A stretch of 64,000 bases of DNA. Source: Gordonia sp. (in: high G+C Gram-positive bacteria). GTDB lineage: Bacteria > Actinomycetota > Actinomycetes > Mycobacteriales > Mycobacteriaceae. The notes below the pieces were generated by a model. The model had not been told where the DNA came from. It did not search any database and saw only the letters and a program-made list of their open reading frames with translations. Below, piece after piece: positions 23,754 to 32,490 of this stretch (its first letter is position 1; every line of letters starts with the position of its first letter). Both the position numbers and the translations under genes were made by a program. The stretch lies in assembly GCF_020438995.1 (NCBI RefSeq), contig NZ_JAGQTN010000258.1, positions 1 through 64,000 on the forward strand, in the 5' to 3' direction.

Positions 23754-25424
23754 GTGACAGAACCTGATGCAGGCCCGAACCGGTATGGCCTGCTCGCGTC
23801 CGCCCTTGCGGGCCGGGCGGTCGAGGTGGTCGCCGGTCCGGCCGGTGGCGGGGTGTGGTCGGACGGCCACACCATCACCGTCGGCCCCGACGTCGGGCCG
23901 TCGCGCGTTGTCGAGGCGGTGGTGGTGCAGGCATCGATGATCGGCGCGGGAAGTCTGTCCGAGGCGTCGATGCGCGGTGTGTTGCGCAGTCGTCGGGTAC
24001 GGTCGCGGTATCTCGGGATCGAAGGTCCGCGGGCGGTTGCCTCGATGCGGCACCTGCTGCCGAGATCGTTGGGCCACATGATTTCCGGCGAGATCGATAC
24101 GTTGACCCAGTCGCCGGAACAGTCGCTCGCGTACGCGAGGACCCGCAACCCCGTCCCGGAAAGCGGCTTCATCCTGGGCGAGTTGCATCCCCGCGAAGTG
24201 CTCGCCGCGCTCAGGCGGGCATATTCGCACGAACACGGTGCCGATGTTGGCGAAACCTCCGGCAGCGGCGATGATTCGGACGGCGACTCGCGCGGGTTGC
24301 CGGACCCCGACGATATGCCGGACACACCGGACCTCCTGTTCGACGGACCGGCGACCGCGCTGGGTGCGCGTCTGCTGCGAAAGCTGTTGCGGGGCAGAGG
24401 TAAATCGAGAAGTGAAGGGCCTGCCGGAGCGCACACCACCCCGGGTCGTGGCACGCCGTCGAAGAGTTCGCGAACCTTCACAGGTATGCCGGGAGTCGCC
24501 GACGACGGCGCCGAACCGCACGACGGGAAATACCGTTACCCGGAATGGGATTCGCGGCTCGGGAGATACCGCGCCGATTGGTGCTCGGTCCGCGAAATCG
24601 ACCCCGACGCGACCGGCGGCAGCGTGCCGCCACCCGATCTGGGTGTCCGACGACCACTCGCGAAGCTCGGCTCGGGCGCCGACACCCGGCACCGGCAACG
24701 GTACGGTGACGACATCGATATCGATGCCGCCATCGAAAGTCGGGTGGAGACAAGGACTTCGGGTAACCCCGGCGACGCGCTCTACCTGGCCACCGTGCAC
24801 GATCGTCGTGATCTGTCCGCGCTGATCCTCCTCGACATCTCGGGCTCGGCCGCCGAACCCGGCACCGGCCGCATCCCGGTGCACGACCACCAGCGCACCA
24901 CCGTCGCCGCGCTGGCGTCGACGATGCACCGGCTCGGTGACAGGGTTGCCGTGTACACCTACTCCTCCCACGGCCGGCACGACGTCCGGATGACCGCGTG
25001 CAAAACCTTCGACGAGCACAGCGACCTGCCGATGCTCGGCAGGCTCGACGCCCTGACACCGAGCGGATACTCGCGGCTCGGGGCGGCGATCCGGCACGGC
25101 GCCACCATCATCGGCGGACACGGCGGCACCACCCGGCGGCTGCTGATCGTCGTCTCCGACGGGCTCGCCTTCGATCACGGGTACGACCTCGGTCACGGCG
25201 CGCACGACGTGCGGCGTGCACTCGGCGAAGTGCGGGCGCAGGGCACCGGATGTCTGTGCCTGACCGTCGGCGCCACCACCGACGCGGCCGACCTGCGGGA
25301 GGTGTTCGGTACCGCCGCACATGCCGCCGTACCGACTCCCGACCGGCTGGCGCCCGTGATCACCCGACTCTTCCGGGCGGCCCTGAAATCCGCCGAATAC
25401 CAGAGAGGACAACAGATCCGATGA
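23754..25424 (+). CDS. VWA domain protein (NorD/CbbO-like)
   Basis: A 556-residue protein. The C-terminal part is a von Willebrand A domain with the metal-site motif SALILLDISGSAAEPG (D-x-S-x-S; about residue 362), then LIVVSDGLAFDHGYD. The N-terminal region lacks strong domain marks, and the middle is acidic and low-complexity. Its ATG-overlapping partner is a MoxR/NorQ-type AAA+ ATPase. Such pairs (NorQ/NorD, CbbQ/CbbO) activate or remodel metalloenzymes. No metalloenzyme subunit is obvious nearby. GTG 23754 is the start; no other in-frame start is better. Confidence 0.8.
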   Translation: MTEPDAGPNRYGLLASALAGRAVEVVAGPAGGGVWSDGHTITVGPDVGPSRVVEAVVVQASMIGAGSLSEASMRGVLRSRRVRSRYLGIEGPRAVASMRHLLPRSLGHMISGEIDTLTQSPEQSLAYARTRNPVPESGFILGELHPREVLAALRRAYSHEHGADVGETSGSGDDSDGDSRGLPDPDDMPDTPDLLFDGPATALGARLLRKLLRGRGKSRSEGPAGAHTTPGRGTPSKSSRTFTGMPGVADDGAEPHDGKYRYPEWDSRLGRYRADWCSVREIDPDATGGSVPPPDLGVRRPLAKLGSGADTRHRQRYGDDIDIDAAIESRVETRTSGNPGDALYLATVHDRRDLSALILLDISGSAAEPGTGRIPVHDHQRTTVAALASTMHRLGDRVAVYTYSSHGRHDVRMTACKTFDEHSDLPMLGRLDALTPSGYSRLGAAIRHGATIIGGHGGTTRRLLIVVSDGLAFDHGYDLGHGAHDVRRALGEVRAQGTGCLCLTVGATTDAADLREVFGTAAHAAVPTPDRLAPVITRLFRAALKSAEYQRGQQIR

Positions 25425-26218
25425 GCATTTCCGATACGGGTACCCGGCCGTTCTACCGGGCCGTCGGCAACGAGGAGCGCGTGTTTCGTGCGGCGTTCGC
25501 CCAGCAGTTGCCGGTGATGCTCAAGGGGCCGACGGGCTGCGGCAAGACCCGCTTCGTCGAGGCCATGGCCCACGACCTGGGTCGCCCGCTCATCACGGTC
25601 TCCTGCCACGACGACCTGACGACGGCTGATCTCGTGGGCCGGTACCTGCTGCGCGGCGGTGACACCGAATGGGTGGACGGCCCGCTGACCCGCGCCGTCC
25701 GCGAGGGCGCGATCTGCTATCTCGACGAGGTGGTGGAGGCGCGGCAGGACACCACCGTCGTGCTGCATCCGCTGGCCGATCACCGGCGGCAGTTGCCTAT
25801 CGAGAAGCTGGGTGAAACACTCACGGCCACAAAGGGGTTCTGTCTGGTGGTGTCGTACAACCCGGGGTATCAGAGTGTTCTCAAAGACCTGAAGGACTCG
25901 ACCCGACAGCGCATGGTGGCCATCGAATTCGACTACCCGGCAGAGGATATCGAGGTCGGGATCGTCATGGCCGAGAGTGGTTCGGATGAGCGCCGGGCGG
26001 GTGACCTCGTGCGCCTGGCACAGGCCATCCGGCGACTCGACGTCCCCGGGATCCGGGAGGTCTCCTCGACGCGGGTGCTCATCGCCGCGGCCCGTCTTGC
26101 GCAGGCGGGGCTGCCGCTCATCGAGGCCGCCGAGGCCGCGATCGTCGCCCCGCTGAGCGACGATCGGGCCGTCGGTGCAAGCCTGCGCAAGCTCCTCGAC
26201 GTGTACCTGCCGGACTGA
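25421..26218 (+). CDS. MoxR/NorQ-type AAA+ ATPase
   Basis: A 265-residue ATPase. Walker A is MLKGPTGCGKTRFVE (about residues 33-47), Walker B is AICYLDEVVEARQDT, sensor 1 is CLVVSYNPGYQ, and the arginine finger lies in SVLKDLKDSTRQR. This fits the CbbQ/NirQ/NorQ group. It overlaps the VWA gene by ATGA. The pair probably works as a chaperone for an unknown client. The gene is convergent with the GMC oxidoreductase, whose stop is 2 bp away. Confidence 0.9.
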   Translation: MSISDTGTRPFYRAVGNEERVFRAAFAQQLPVMLKGPTGCGKTRFVEAMAHDLGRPLITVSCHDDLTTADLVGRYLLRGGDTEWVDGPLTRAVREGAICYLDEVVEARQDTTVVLHPLADHRRQLPIEKLGETLTATKGFCLVVSYNPGYQSVLKDLKDSTRQRMVAIEFDYPAEDIEVGIVMAESGSDERRAGDLVRLAQAIRRLDVPGIREVSSTRVLIAAARLAQAGLPLIEAAEAAIVAPLSDDRAVGASLRKLLDVYLPD

Positions 26219-26220
26219 GC

Positions 26221-27864
26221 TCAGGCGGGTACGCCGGCGAGGATCAGTTCGGCGGCCCGCTCGCCGATCATCATGGCTGCGGCATTGGTGTTGCCGCCGA
26301 CGATGCTCGGCATGATCGAGGCGTCGGCCACACGCAAGCCGTCGATGCCGCGGACTCGGAGTTGCGGATCGACCACGGCCCGCTCGTCGGTGCCCGCCCG
26401 GCAGGTGCCCACCGGGTGGTAGACGCCGGAGGCGTTGCGGCGCGCGAACTCCGCCAACTCCGGACCGGTACAACCGACTCCCGGGAACACTTCCGTGCCT
26501 ACAGAACCACGGATGTCCTTGTGGCCGATGATGTCCCGGACCAATTCCAATCCGGCGACCAGCGTTGCCAGGTCGGGTGATTCGGCGAGATAGTTCGGAT
26601 TGATCAGCGGCGCCGCTAGCGGGTCGGCCGACGAGAGTCGCACCGTGCCACGGCTTTCCGGGTAGATCATGGTGGGCAGCAGCGACAGCGACGGGCTGGT
26701 GTCCTCGGCCAGGTGCAGTCCGGGTTCGTCCTGATTCTCGGGATAGCCCAGCGGCAGGATGAACATCTGCAGGTCGGGAATCGGGCCGCCGCGCACACCG
26801 CTGTCGACGAACGCCACCGCCTCGAACAGGGTGTGCGCCAGATACGTCGACTGCGGACGCACCATCTCCCGGGCCAGTGCCGCACCGAAATGCACCGGCG
26901 AGGCACGGCGGCCGGACGGTGCGTGGAACGAGATCGGCACGAACAGGTGATCGTGCAGGTTGTCACCCACCGGAAGATCGGCGACGACGTCGATGCCGTG
27001 CTCGTGCAGATGATTCGCGTGTCCGATACCGGACAACATCAGCACGCGCGGAGAACCGAGCGAACCCGCGCTGACGATCACCTCACGGCCGGCCCGGGCG
27101 ATCCCGGCCGGTTTGCCACCCCGGCCCCGCACCAATTCCACACCGGTGGCCCGGCCGTTCTCGACGACCACCCGCGACGCGGTGACACCGCTGATCACCC
27201 GCAGATTCGCCGGTGCATCCCACAGGTAGCCGCGATCGGTGCCGTAACGCCGTCCGGCGCCGATGCTCTGCTGCAGTGCGGCCACGCCCCGCTGCTCGGC
27301 GCCGTTGTAGTCGTCGTTGAACGGGACGCCGGTGGTCGCCGACAGCGCCGACATGAACTCGTGGGTCACCGGTGCCAGGCCGGTGGCGCGTTCGACGGCG
27401 ATAGGGCCGTCACCGCCGCGCAATTCGCTGGCTCCGTCCTCGAAGCTTTCCAGCCGGCGGAATGCGGGCAGCACGTCGTCGAAACCCCAACCGGTGGCGC
27501 CAGATTCGGCCCAGTCGTCGTAGTTGCGCCGGTTGCCACGCACGAATGCCATACCGTTGACGACGCTGCCCCCGCCGAGCGCCCGACCGTGCGACTGAGG
27601 AAGCCTGCGGCCGTTCATATGTCGCTGCGGAACGGTACGGGCCGGCCAGGTGACCATCCGCTGCAACGCTGTCGCCGCGTGGATGGCCCCACACATTCCC
27701 GGCACATTGACCAGCGGCCCCCGAAGCTGCCGGCCGGACTCGATGAGGGTGACGCTCGCACCCGAGTCGGCCAGCCGGCGCGCGACGATCGCTCCGGCGC
27801 TACCGGATCCGACGACGACATAGTCGGATTCGGCGGTGATGGGCTCGTGTTCCCAGGGGGGCAT
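26221..27864 (-). CDS. GMC family FAD oxidoreductase (choline dehydrogenase-like)
   Basis: A 547-residue flavoenzyme. The FAD-binding Rossmann motif is VVVGSGSAGAIVARRL. GMC signatures are visible as GRALGGGSVVNGMAFVRGN and SAGSLGSPRVLMLSG. The active-site histidines are in GVYHPVGTCRAG and near the C-terminus an asparagine in SIVGGNTNAAAMM. Substrates of the family are alcohols, sterols and long-chain alcohols. ATG 27864 has GGAG at good spacing; an ATG at 27900 is possible. It is 54 bp downstream of the membrane protein gene in the mce direction, so likely part of that transcript. Confidence 0.88.
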   Translation of the reverse strand: MPPWEHEPITAESDYVVVGSGSAGAIVARRLADSGASVTLIESGRQLRGPLVNVPGMCGAIHAATALQRMVTWPARTVPQRHMNGRRLPQSHGRALGGGSVVNGMAFVRGNRRNYDDWAESGATGWGFDDVLPAFRRLESFEDGASELRGGDGPIAVERATGLAPVTHEFMSALSATTGVPFNDDYNGAEQRGVAALQQSIGAGRRYGTDRGYLWDAPANLRVISGVTASRVVVENGRATGVELVRGRGGKPAGIARAGREVIVSAGSLGSPRVLMLSGIGHANHLHEHGIDVVADLPVGDNLHDHLFVPISFHAPSGRRASPVHFGAALAREMVRPQSTYLAHTLFEAVAFVDSGVRGGPIPDLQMFILPLGYPENQDEPGLHLAEDTSPSLSLLPTMIYPESRGTVRLSSADPLAAPLINPNYLAESPDLATLVAGLELVRDIIGHKDIRGSVGTEVFPGVGCTGPELAEFARRNASGVYHPVGTCRAGTDERAVVDPQLRVRGIDGLRVADASIMPSIVGGNTNAAAMMIGERAAELILAGVPA

Positions 27865-27918
27865 ATCGATCTCCGATCGGATCCCGTTCTCGGGGATCAT
27901 ATTGTGGATACTGCTGAT

Positions 27919-28830
27919 TCAGGGCTTGGGTCCGAGGCAGTTGTCGGGGCTCCAGTCGTTGAGCATGCGGACGCCGTGACTGACCTCGACGAAATGCGGT
28001 GCGACAAAGACTTTGGTACTCACCATCAGGACCATCAGCACGCCGATGGTGGCGAAGGCGGATACGACGATCGTCTGCAGCGGCGTCCGCTCGCCGGGTG
28101 CGGTGTCCCAGCGGGTATAGAACAACAACGACGCGAGATGCCAACTTCCGTAGATGAGGACGTTCAGCCCCCACATGCCGGCGCCGTTGTCGAAGCAGTA
28201 GTTCTGCGGCAGCAGACCGGCGTAGGCGAACGTTTCCACCAGCGGCATCAGTGGCGCGAGGATGATGCACAGCACGGCGTGGCGCCAGATGCTGTCGGCT
28301 GACAGGGTGGTATTTGTGCGGGACAGCAGCCCGGTGATGACACGGTACAGGGAGCCCAGGATCACCGAATAGAACGCGAACACGCTGATCGTCATAAACA
28401 GCATGAACAGTGGCACCCCGTTGGGGTTGACCTCGGTGTTGAACGCGAAATGGCCGTGCAGCACCTCGTACCACGGGTCGGTGCCGATAAAGCCGCCGAG
28501 CATCGCGAAGATCGTCAGGAAGATGCCGAACCGGAATCCGTACAGTTCGGTGATCGGTAGCCCGCGGTCGGACGGATGCCGGAAGATCACCGGCAGCACC
28601 AGCGTGCCGACGCCCATCACCAGCGACTGGCCGATCAGCAGCACATCGTTGGCGTGGTCGTAACTGAGGTTGAACACGACCGCGCCCTGGATCGGGACGG
28701 TACACAGGAACCAGATCAGGTAGATGATCTCGGTGCGCCGCTTACCCGGATTCGCCGACAGGATATGCAACGTGGCCGGTGGCTCTGCCGGAGCGGTGTC
28801 CTGCTTGAACGTGCTTGTCGTGTCGACCAT
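27919..28830 (-). CDS. Multi-pass membrane protein of unknown function
   Basis: A 303-residue protein with about seven membrane helices, starting with IIYLIWFLCTVPIQGAVVF, and including IFLTIFAMLGGFIGTDPW and LCIILAPLMPLVETFAYAG. No domain is recognised. Its position 42 bp after the first Mce-associated gene and before a GMC oxidoreductase suggests a role with the Mce system. It may be an enzyme of lipid modification; this is inference. Confidence 0.65.
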   Translation of the reverse strand: MVDTTSTFKQDTAPAEPPATLHILSANPGKRRTEIIYLIWFLCTVPIQGAVVFNLSYDHANDVLLIGQSLVMGVGTLVLPVIFRHPSDRGLPITELYGFRFGIFLTIFAMLGGFIGTDPWYEVLHGHFAFNTEVNPNGVPLFMLFMTISVFAFYSVILGSLYRVITGLLSRTNTTLSADSIWRHAVLCIILAPLMPLVETFAYAGLLPQNYCFDNGAGMWGLNVLIYGSWHLASLLFYTRWDTAPGERTPLQTIVVSAFATIGVLMVLMVSTKVFVAPHFVEVSHGVRMLNDWSPDNCLGPKP

Positions 28831-28872
28831 GACGTATTCCCTTGCCTCGGTGAACGGACCTGTGGCGGTTGA

Positions 28873-29523
28873 TCAGACCGGGCGCAGCGAATCGACCAGC
28901 CACCTGCCGTCCGACCGCACGGCGACCACCTCGACCCGGCTGCCGGTGGTCGTGGGATCGGAGTTCTCCGCGGTGGTGGTCACCTGGTTGAGGAACAGCA
29001 GCAGTTCCGCCTTGTTCGCGCTCTGCTTGATGATCGAATTGCCGACGACCGTCACCTTGGTAATTACCCGCTTCTCCTTGGCCGCCGAGACGATGGTCTC
29101 CTTGGTGAGAGAGGTGTATTCCTTGCGGAATTCGGGTGTCAGCCCGGGGTCTGCCTTGGCGAGGTCGTCGGCGACCGACTTGTGGTCGTACGAGAGCATC
29201 GACACCACGGTCGCGGCGACGGTGCTCTTGAGCGGGCCGCTCGCGTCGTGCACGTCCTCGCGGTGCCGGTTGTCGATTGCGAGGATGATGCCTGTGACGG
29301 CCATTGCGGCCGCGACGATCCCGGCGACAGCCACTGCGGCCAGCCGTGGCCATCGGCGTGGTGCGGGCTTGTCGTCGGAATCGGATACCTCGGCGAGGGG
29401 CGCAGCCGGAACCTTCGTTACCGACACCGGTGCGTCTGTTTCCGATTCCGATTCCGTGGTGTTCGGCTTATCGGGGCCGCTGAGGGTGATCTGGCCCAGG
29501 CGACCGAGTTTGATGGTGGTCAC
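28873..29523 (-). CDS. Mce-associated membrane protein (Mas), 1
   Basis: A 216-residue protein. The cytoplasmic N-terminus is acidic and disordered; a single helix (AAVAVAGIVAAAMAVTGIILAI) is followed by an extracytoplasmic domain with the pattern LSYDHKSVADDLAKADPGLTP and a C-terminal GRWLVDSLRPV. This matches Mce-associated proteins (VirB8-like fold) that stabilise Mce complexes. It overlaps its neighbour by 4 bp at the end of the mce operon. Confidence 0.85.
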   Translation of the reverse strand: MTTIKLGRLGQITLSGPDKPNTTESESETDAPVSVTKVPAAPLAEVSDSDDKPAPRRWPRLAAVAVAGIVAAAMAVTGIILAIDNRHREDVHDASGPLKSTVAATVVSMLSYDHKSVADDLAKADPGLTPEFRKEYTSLTKETIVSAAKEKRVITKVTVVGNSIIKQSANKAELLLFLNQVTTTAENSDPTTTGSRVEVVAVRSDGRWLVDSLRPV

Positions 29524-30023
29524 AGTACGAAGTCCACCTTCGAGATCGTTTGCGGGTCACCGTTGGTCACCACGACTCGGAACCGGTAGTCGCGGGATTC
29601 GGGATCGGAGGTGCCCTTGTTGGTGATCTCCGAATGTGCGGCCACCAACAGTGTTGCGCTCTGGTCGTCGAATCGTTCGACACCCACCGAGACGATGGTG
29701 CCCTTGGAGGTCACCTCGGCCTCTTTGACCACTTTGCTGTATGACTGTGTCCGAGAACCGAATTGGGTGCGGAAGTCGCCGCTGGTGATGGCGAGCAGCT
29801 TCTTGACGTCGGCATCGGCCGACGACGAGCTGATCGTGGTCAGCCGCAGCACACCGTCTTTCGCGGTGTCGATGTATTCCGCGCGTAGTGCGTCGCGGGC
29901 ATCGAGCCGGTGGTTCTGCCATAGCTGGTAACCGCCGAAGGCGGCCGATGCCACCGCGGCGAGCACGATAATCGCGGTGATCGCCCGGGTCAGCGTACCG
30001 GCTCGAGCATCAGTGTTTCCCAT
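29520..30023 (-). CDS. Mce-associated membrane protein (Mas), 2
   Basis: A 167-residue protein with one N-terminal membrane helix (ITAIIVLAAVASAAFGGY) and a periplasmic-type domain (LLAITSGDFRTQFGSRTQSY). It is a paralogue of the next gene in the operon. The ATG at 30023 lies inside the mceF frame, giving an unusual 34-bp overlap with mceF. An earlier in-frame start up to 30221 would lie deep within mceF and is unlikely. Confidence 0.8.
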   Translation of the reverse strand: MGNTDARAGTLTRAITAIIVLAAVASAAFGGYQLWQNHRLDARDALRAEYIDTAKDGVLRLTTISSSSADADVKKLLAITSGDFRTQFGSRTQSYSKVVKEAEVTSKGTIVSVGVERFDDQSATLLVAAHSEITNKGTSDPESRDYRFRVVVTNGDPQTISKVDFVL

Positions 30024-31360
30024 GACGCTCCTCCCTTGTAGGTCGCGGGGGTGATGGTCAGTTGTTTGTGGATGCTGCCGTCGGGGGCCACGTACGCACC
30101 GGATTTCGGGTCGTAGCTCGCCGGGAGCAGCGCACCGGCCAGGCCCTGTTTGTCGGGCTGCCCGGAGCCGTCGATGCTCGACGGCAGCGGCCCCTTGGGC
30201 ACGTACGCACCGCCCTGGCACACCTCGGGTGTGGGGGCACGTTTACCCGGCACCTCCATGCAGGGCAGATTGCGGGCACCACGCACGGCGACCGGGGAAC
30301 TATGTGGCACTGAACAGAATTGGCCGTCAGGGGTGGGGATCACATCGGTGTCGGCGGCGGTGCGGCGATCGGCGGCCGAGATGTAGCCGGTGGTGCAGAT
30401 TGGCAGCGACATGGTGTGGAACGAGGCCGTCGCCGACTGGTCCTTGGCGCCCTGATTGACCATGGTCTGCATCGCCGCGATGATGCCCGGCATCAGTACC
30501 AGGATCTGCTCCATCCCCGCGTTGTAGGTCAGCGCCACCTGGCCCAGGCTCACCAGGTTGGTGAGCAGGATCGGGACGGTGGGGGAGATCTTCTCCAGGA
30601 GTTGCTGTGCGGTTTGCGCGGTTCGGGGGCTGTTGGCGATGATGCGGCGTACCGCGTCGTCCTTGTCGCGGAGTTCGGCTGTGGCCGAAGATAATTGCGA
30701 TGCCCAGGCGGTGATCTCGTCGGCGGACTCGGCGTGCGGTTTCAGGAACGGGCCCAGTTGCTCGACGAGTGCCTCTATTCCGTCCGGATTCTTGGCCACC
30801 TCATCGGCGATTGCCCGGGTCGAATCGACCACGCTCACCAGATCCAGCCCGGTCCCGTCGAACGCGGTGAACATCGCGTCGATCATCGTCCGCAGGCGGC
30901 CCTGCGGGATTTCGGCGAGGAGCGCGTTGGCCTGGTCGAGCAGCGGACCGACCTGCGCGGGGATCGTCGCCGCCGACTGGGGCAGCACATCGCCGTCGGA
31001 TAGGGTCGGACCCGACGCCGTCGTCGGCACCAGATCGATGTACTGCTCACCGACCGCCGACATCGAATGCACGTCGACGCGCAGACCGGTGCGGGGGATG
31101 CGGCGCTTGTCGATCCGCATCACGGCCACGACACCGGTGGTGCTCAGGTCGAGGCGGTCGACGTGCCCGATGGTATGCCCGCGCAGAGTGACATTGGCCC
31201 GGTTGTACAGGCCCGCGGCCTCGGGAAGTTCGGCCGAGACGGTCATCTTGTTGAAGCCGAACGAATCCTGCACCCGCAGATAGCCGAACGCCATCACCGA
31301 TACCGACACCACCGCGAGAATGGTCAGCAGCGCCAGTTGTACGCGAATCTTGGTGCGCAT
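29990..31360 (-). CDS. mceF: Mce family protein MceF
   Basis: A 456-residue protein with an N-terminal signal anchor (LALLTILAVVSVSVMAFGYL), the MCE/MlaD domain (about residues 38-115: VSAELPEAAGLYNRANVTL), and a long helical CEND region. Unlike MceA-E, the C-terminal half carries an extended, proline-rich and cysteine-containing tail (CTTGYIS, FCSVPH, NLPCME). It is the last Mce subunit of the hexameric lipid-import complex. It starts 1 nt into the mceE stop (TGATG). Confidence 0.92.
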   Translation of the reverse strand: MRTKIRVQLALLTILAVVSVSVMAFGYLRVQDSFGFNKMTVSAELPEAAGLYNRANVTLRGHTIGHVDRLDLSTTGVVAVMRIDKRRIPRTGLRVDVHSMSAVGEQYIDLVPTTASGPTLSDGDVLPQSAATIPAQVGPLLDQANALLAEIPQGRLRTMIDAMFTAFDGTGLDLVSVVDSTRAIADEVAKNPDGIEALVEQLGPFLKPHAESADEITAWASQLSSATAELRDKDDAVRRIIANSPRTAQTAQQLLEKISPTVPILLTNLVSLGQVALTYNAGMEQILVLMPGIIAAMQTMVNQGAKDQSATASFHTMSLPICTTGYISAADRRTAADTDVIPTPDGQFCSVPHSSPVAVRGARNLPCMEVPGKRAPTPEVCQGGAYVPKGPLPSSIDGSGQPDKQGLAGALLPASYDPKSGAYVAPDGSIHKQLTITPATYKGGASWETLMLEPVR

Positions 31361-32490
31361 CAGCGGCCTCCCCGCGCCTTCTTCGTGGACTGGATCGGGC
31401 GGGTCCGCGGATCGGACCGGTCGGCGGCGGTGCCCGCGTTACGTCCGAGTGCGCCGGTGGGCCCGGCCATCGTGCGGCCCAGCGGCGTTCCGCGCAGCAG
31501 GTCCGAGCGCACCCGGGGGACCGAGAAGTCCAGCAGCGCATACAGGTTGGCGAAGTCACCGCGCACCACCCGGTCGAGTCTGCTGATCGGGAACGGCAGG
31601 GTGAACATGAAATCCAGGGAGTTGGTCAGCGACTTGCCGGTGTCGGCGAGCGCCTTGAGCGTCGGATGCAGCGAGGCGACGTTGGCTTCGAGGTCGTCGG
31701 CGCTGCGGGTGATGAGATTGTTAGCGGCCGTGCCGAATTCGTCGAGGGCGGTGAGCGCGTCGTCGAGAGTTCCGCGGCGCTCCGAGAGTTCTTTGACGGC
31801 CGGGGTGATCCGGTTGATCGCCGTGTCGAGGGTCTGGTTCTCGGCGGCCATCGTGCCCGCGATCCGGTCGAGGCCCGACAATGCGGTGGTGATGGCGGTG
31901 CGGCGTCGGTCGATGGTGGCCGTCAGGGAGGTGAGCTGCTTGAGGAGGGTGCGTAGCTTGTCGGTGCGTCCGCCCAGAATGTCGTTGGCGCCGTGAACGA
32001 TATCGCCCACCTGCGCCAGGCCGCCGCCGTTGACGATGAGCGAGAGCGCCGACAGGGTCTGTTCGGTGGTCGGATACTCCGACGCACGTTCCAGCGGGAT
32101 CACGTCTCCGTCGGCGAGCCGGCCGGTATCGGCGGCCTTGTCCGGTGGTGACAGCGAAATATGCTGGGAACCCAGCAGACTGGTCTGGCCGATGGTGGCG
32201 GTTGCGTTCTTCGGCAGGTCGACGTCGCCGTCGAGACTGATGCGGACGCGGGCGTGCCAGTCCTGCAACGAGATCGCGGTGATCCGGCCTACCTCGATGT
32301 CGTTGACCAGTACGGGCGAATTGACGGAGATGGTGGTGGCGTCGGGCATCTCGATGACGACACTGAACGCGCCGTCGCCACGGCCGGCGCCGCCGGGCAT
32401 CCGCACCGACTCGATACCCTGCCAGCCGCATGAGGACACCGTGATCACGGCGATGACCAGCGAGATCAGATAGTTCATCCGGCGCTTCAT
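31360..32490 (-). CDS. mceE: Mce family lipoprotein MceE
   Basis: A 376-residue lipoprotein. The short signal peptide (LISLVIAVITVSSC) ends at a lipobox-like SSC, so Cys21 is probably lipidated. The MCE domain follows (FSVVIEMPDATTISVNSPVLV through IALDGD-like IRISLDGD), then a long helical part with heptads (LRTLLKQLTSLTATIDRRRT). MceE of other operons is likewise the lipoprotein member. ATG 32490 overlaps the mceD stop by 4 bp. Confidence 0.92.
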   Translation of the reverse strand: MKRRMNYLISLVIAVITVSSCGWQGIESVRMPGGAGRGDGAFSVVIEMPDATTISVNSPVLVNDIEVGRITAISLQDWHARVRISLDGDVDLPKNATATIGQTSLLGSQHISLSPPDKAADTGRLADGDVIPLERASEYPTTEQTLSALSLIVNGGGLAQVGDIVHGANDILGGRTDKLRTLLKQLTSLTATIDRRRTAITTALSGLDRIAGTMAAENQTLDTAINRITPAVKELSERRGTLDDALTALDEFGTAANNLITRSADDLEANVASLHPTLKALADTGKSLTNSLDFMFTLPFPISRLDRVVRGDFANLYALLDFSVPRVRSDLLRGTPLGRTMAGPTGALGRNAGTAADRSDPRTRPIQSTKKARGGR

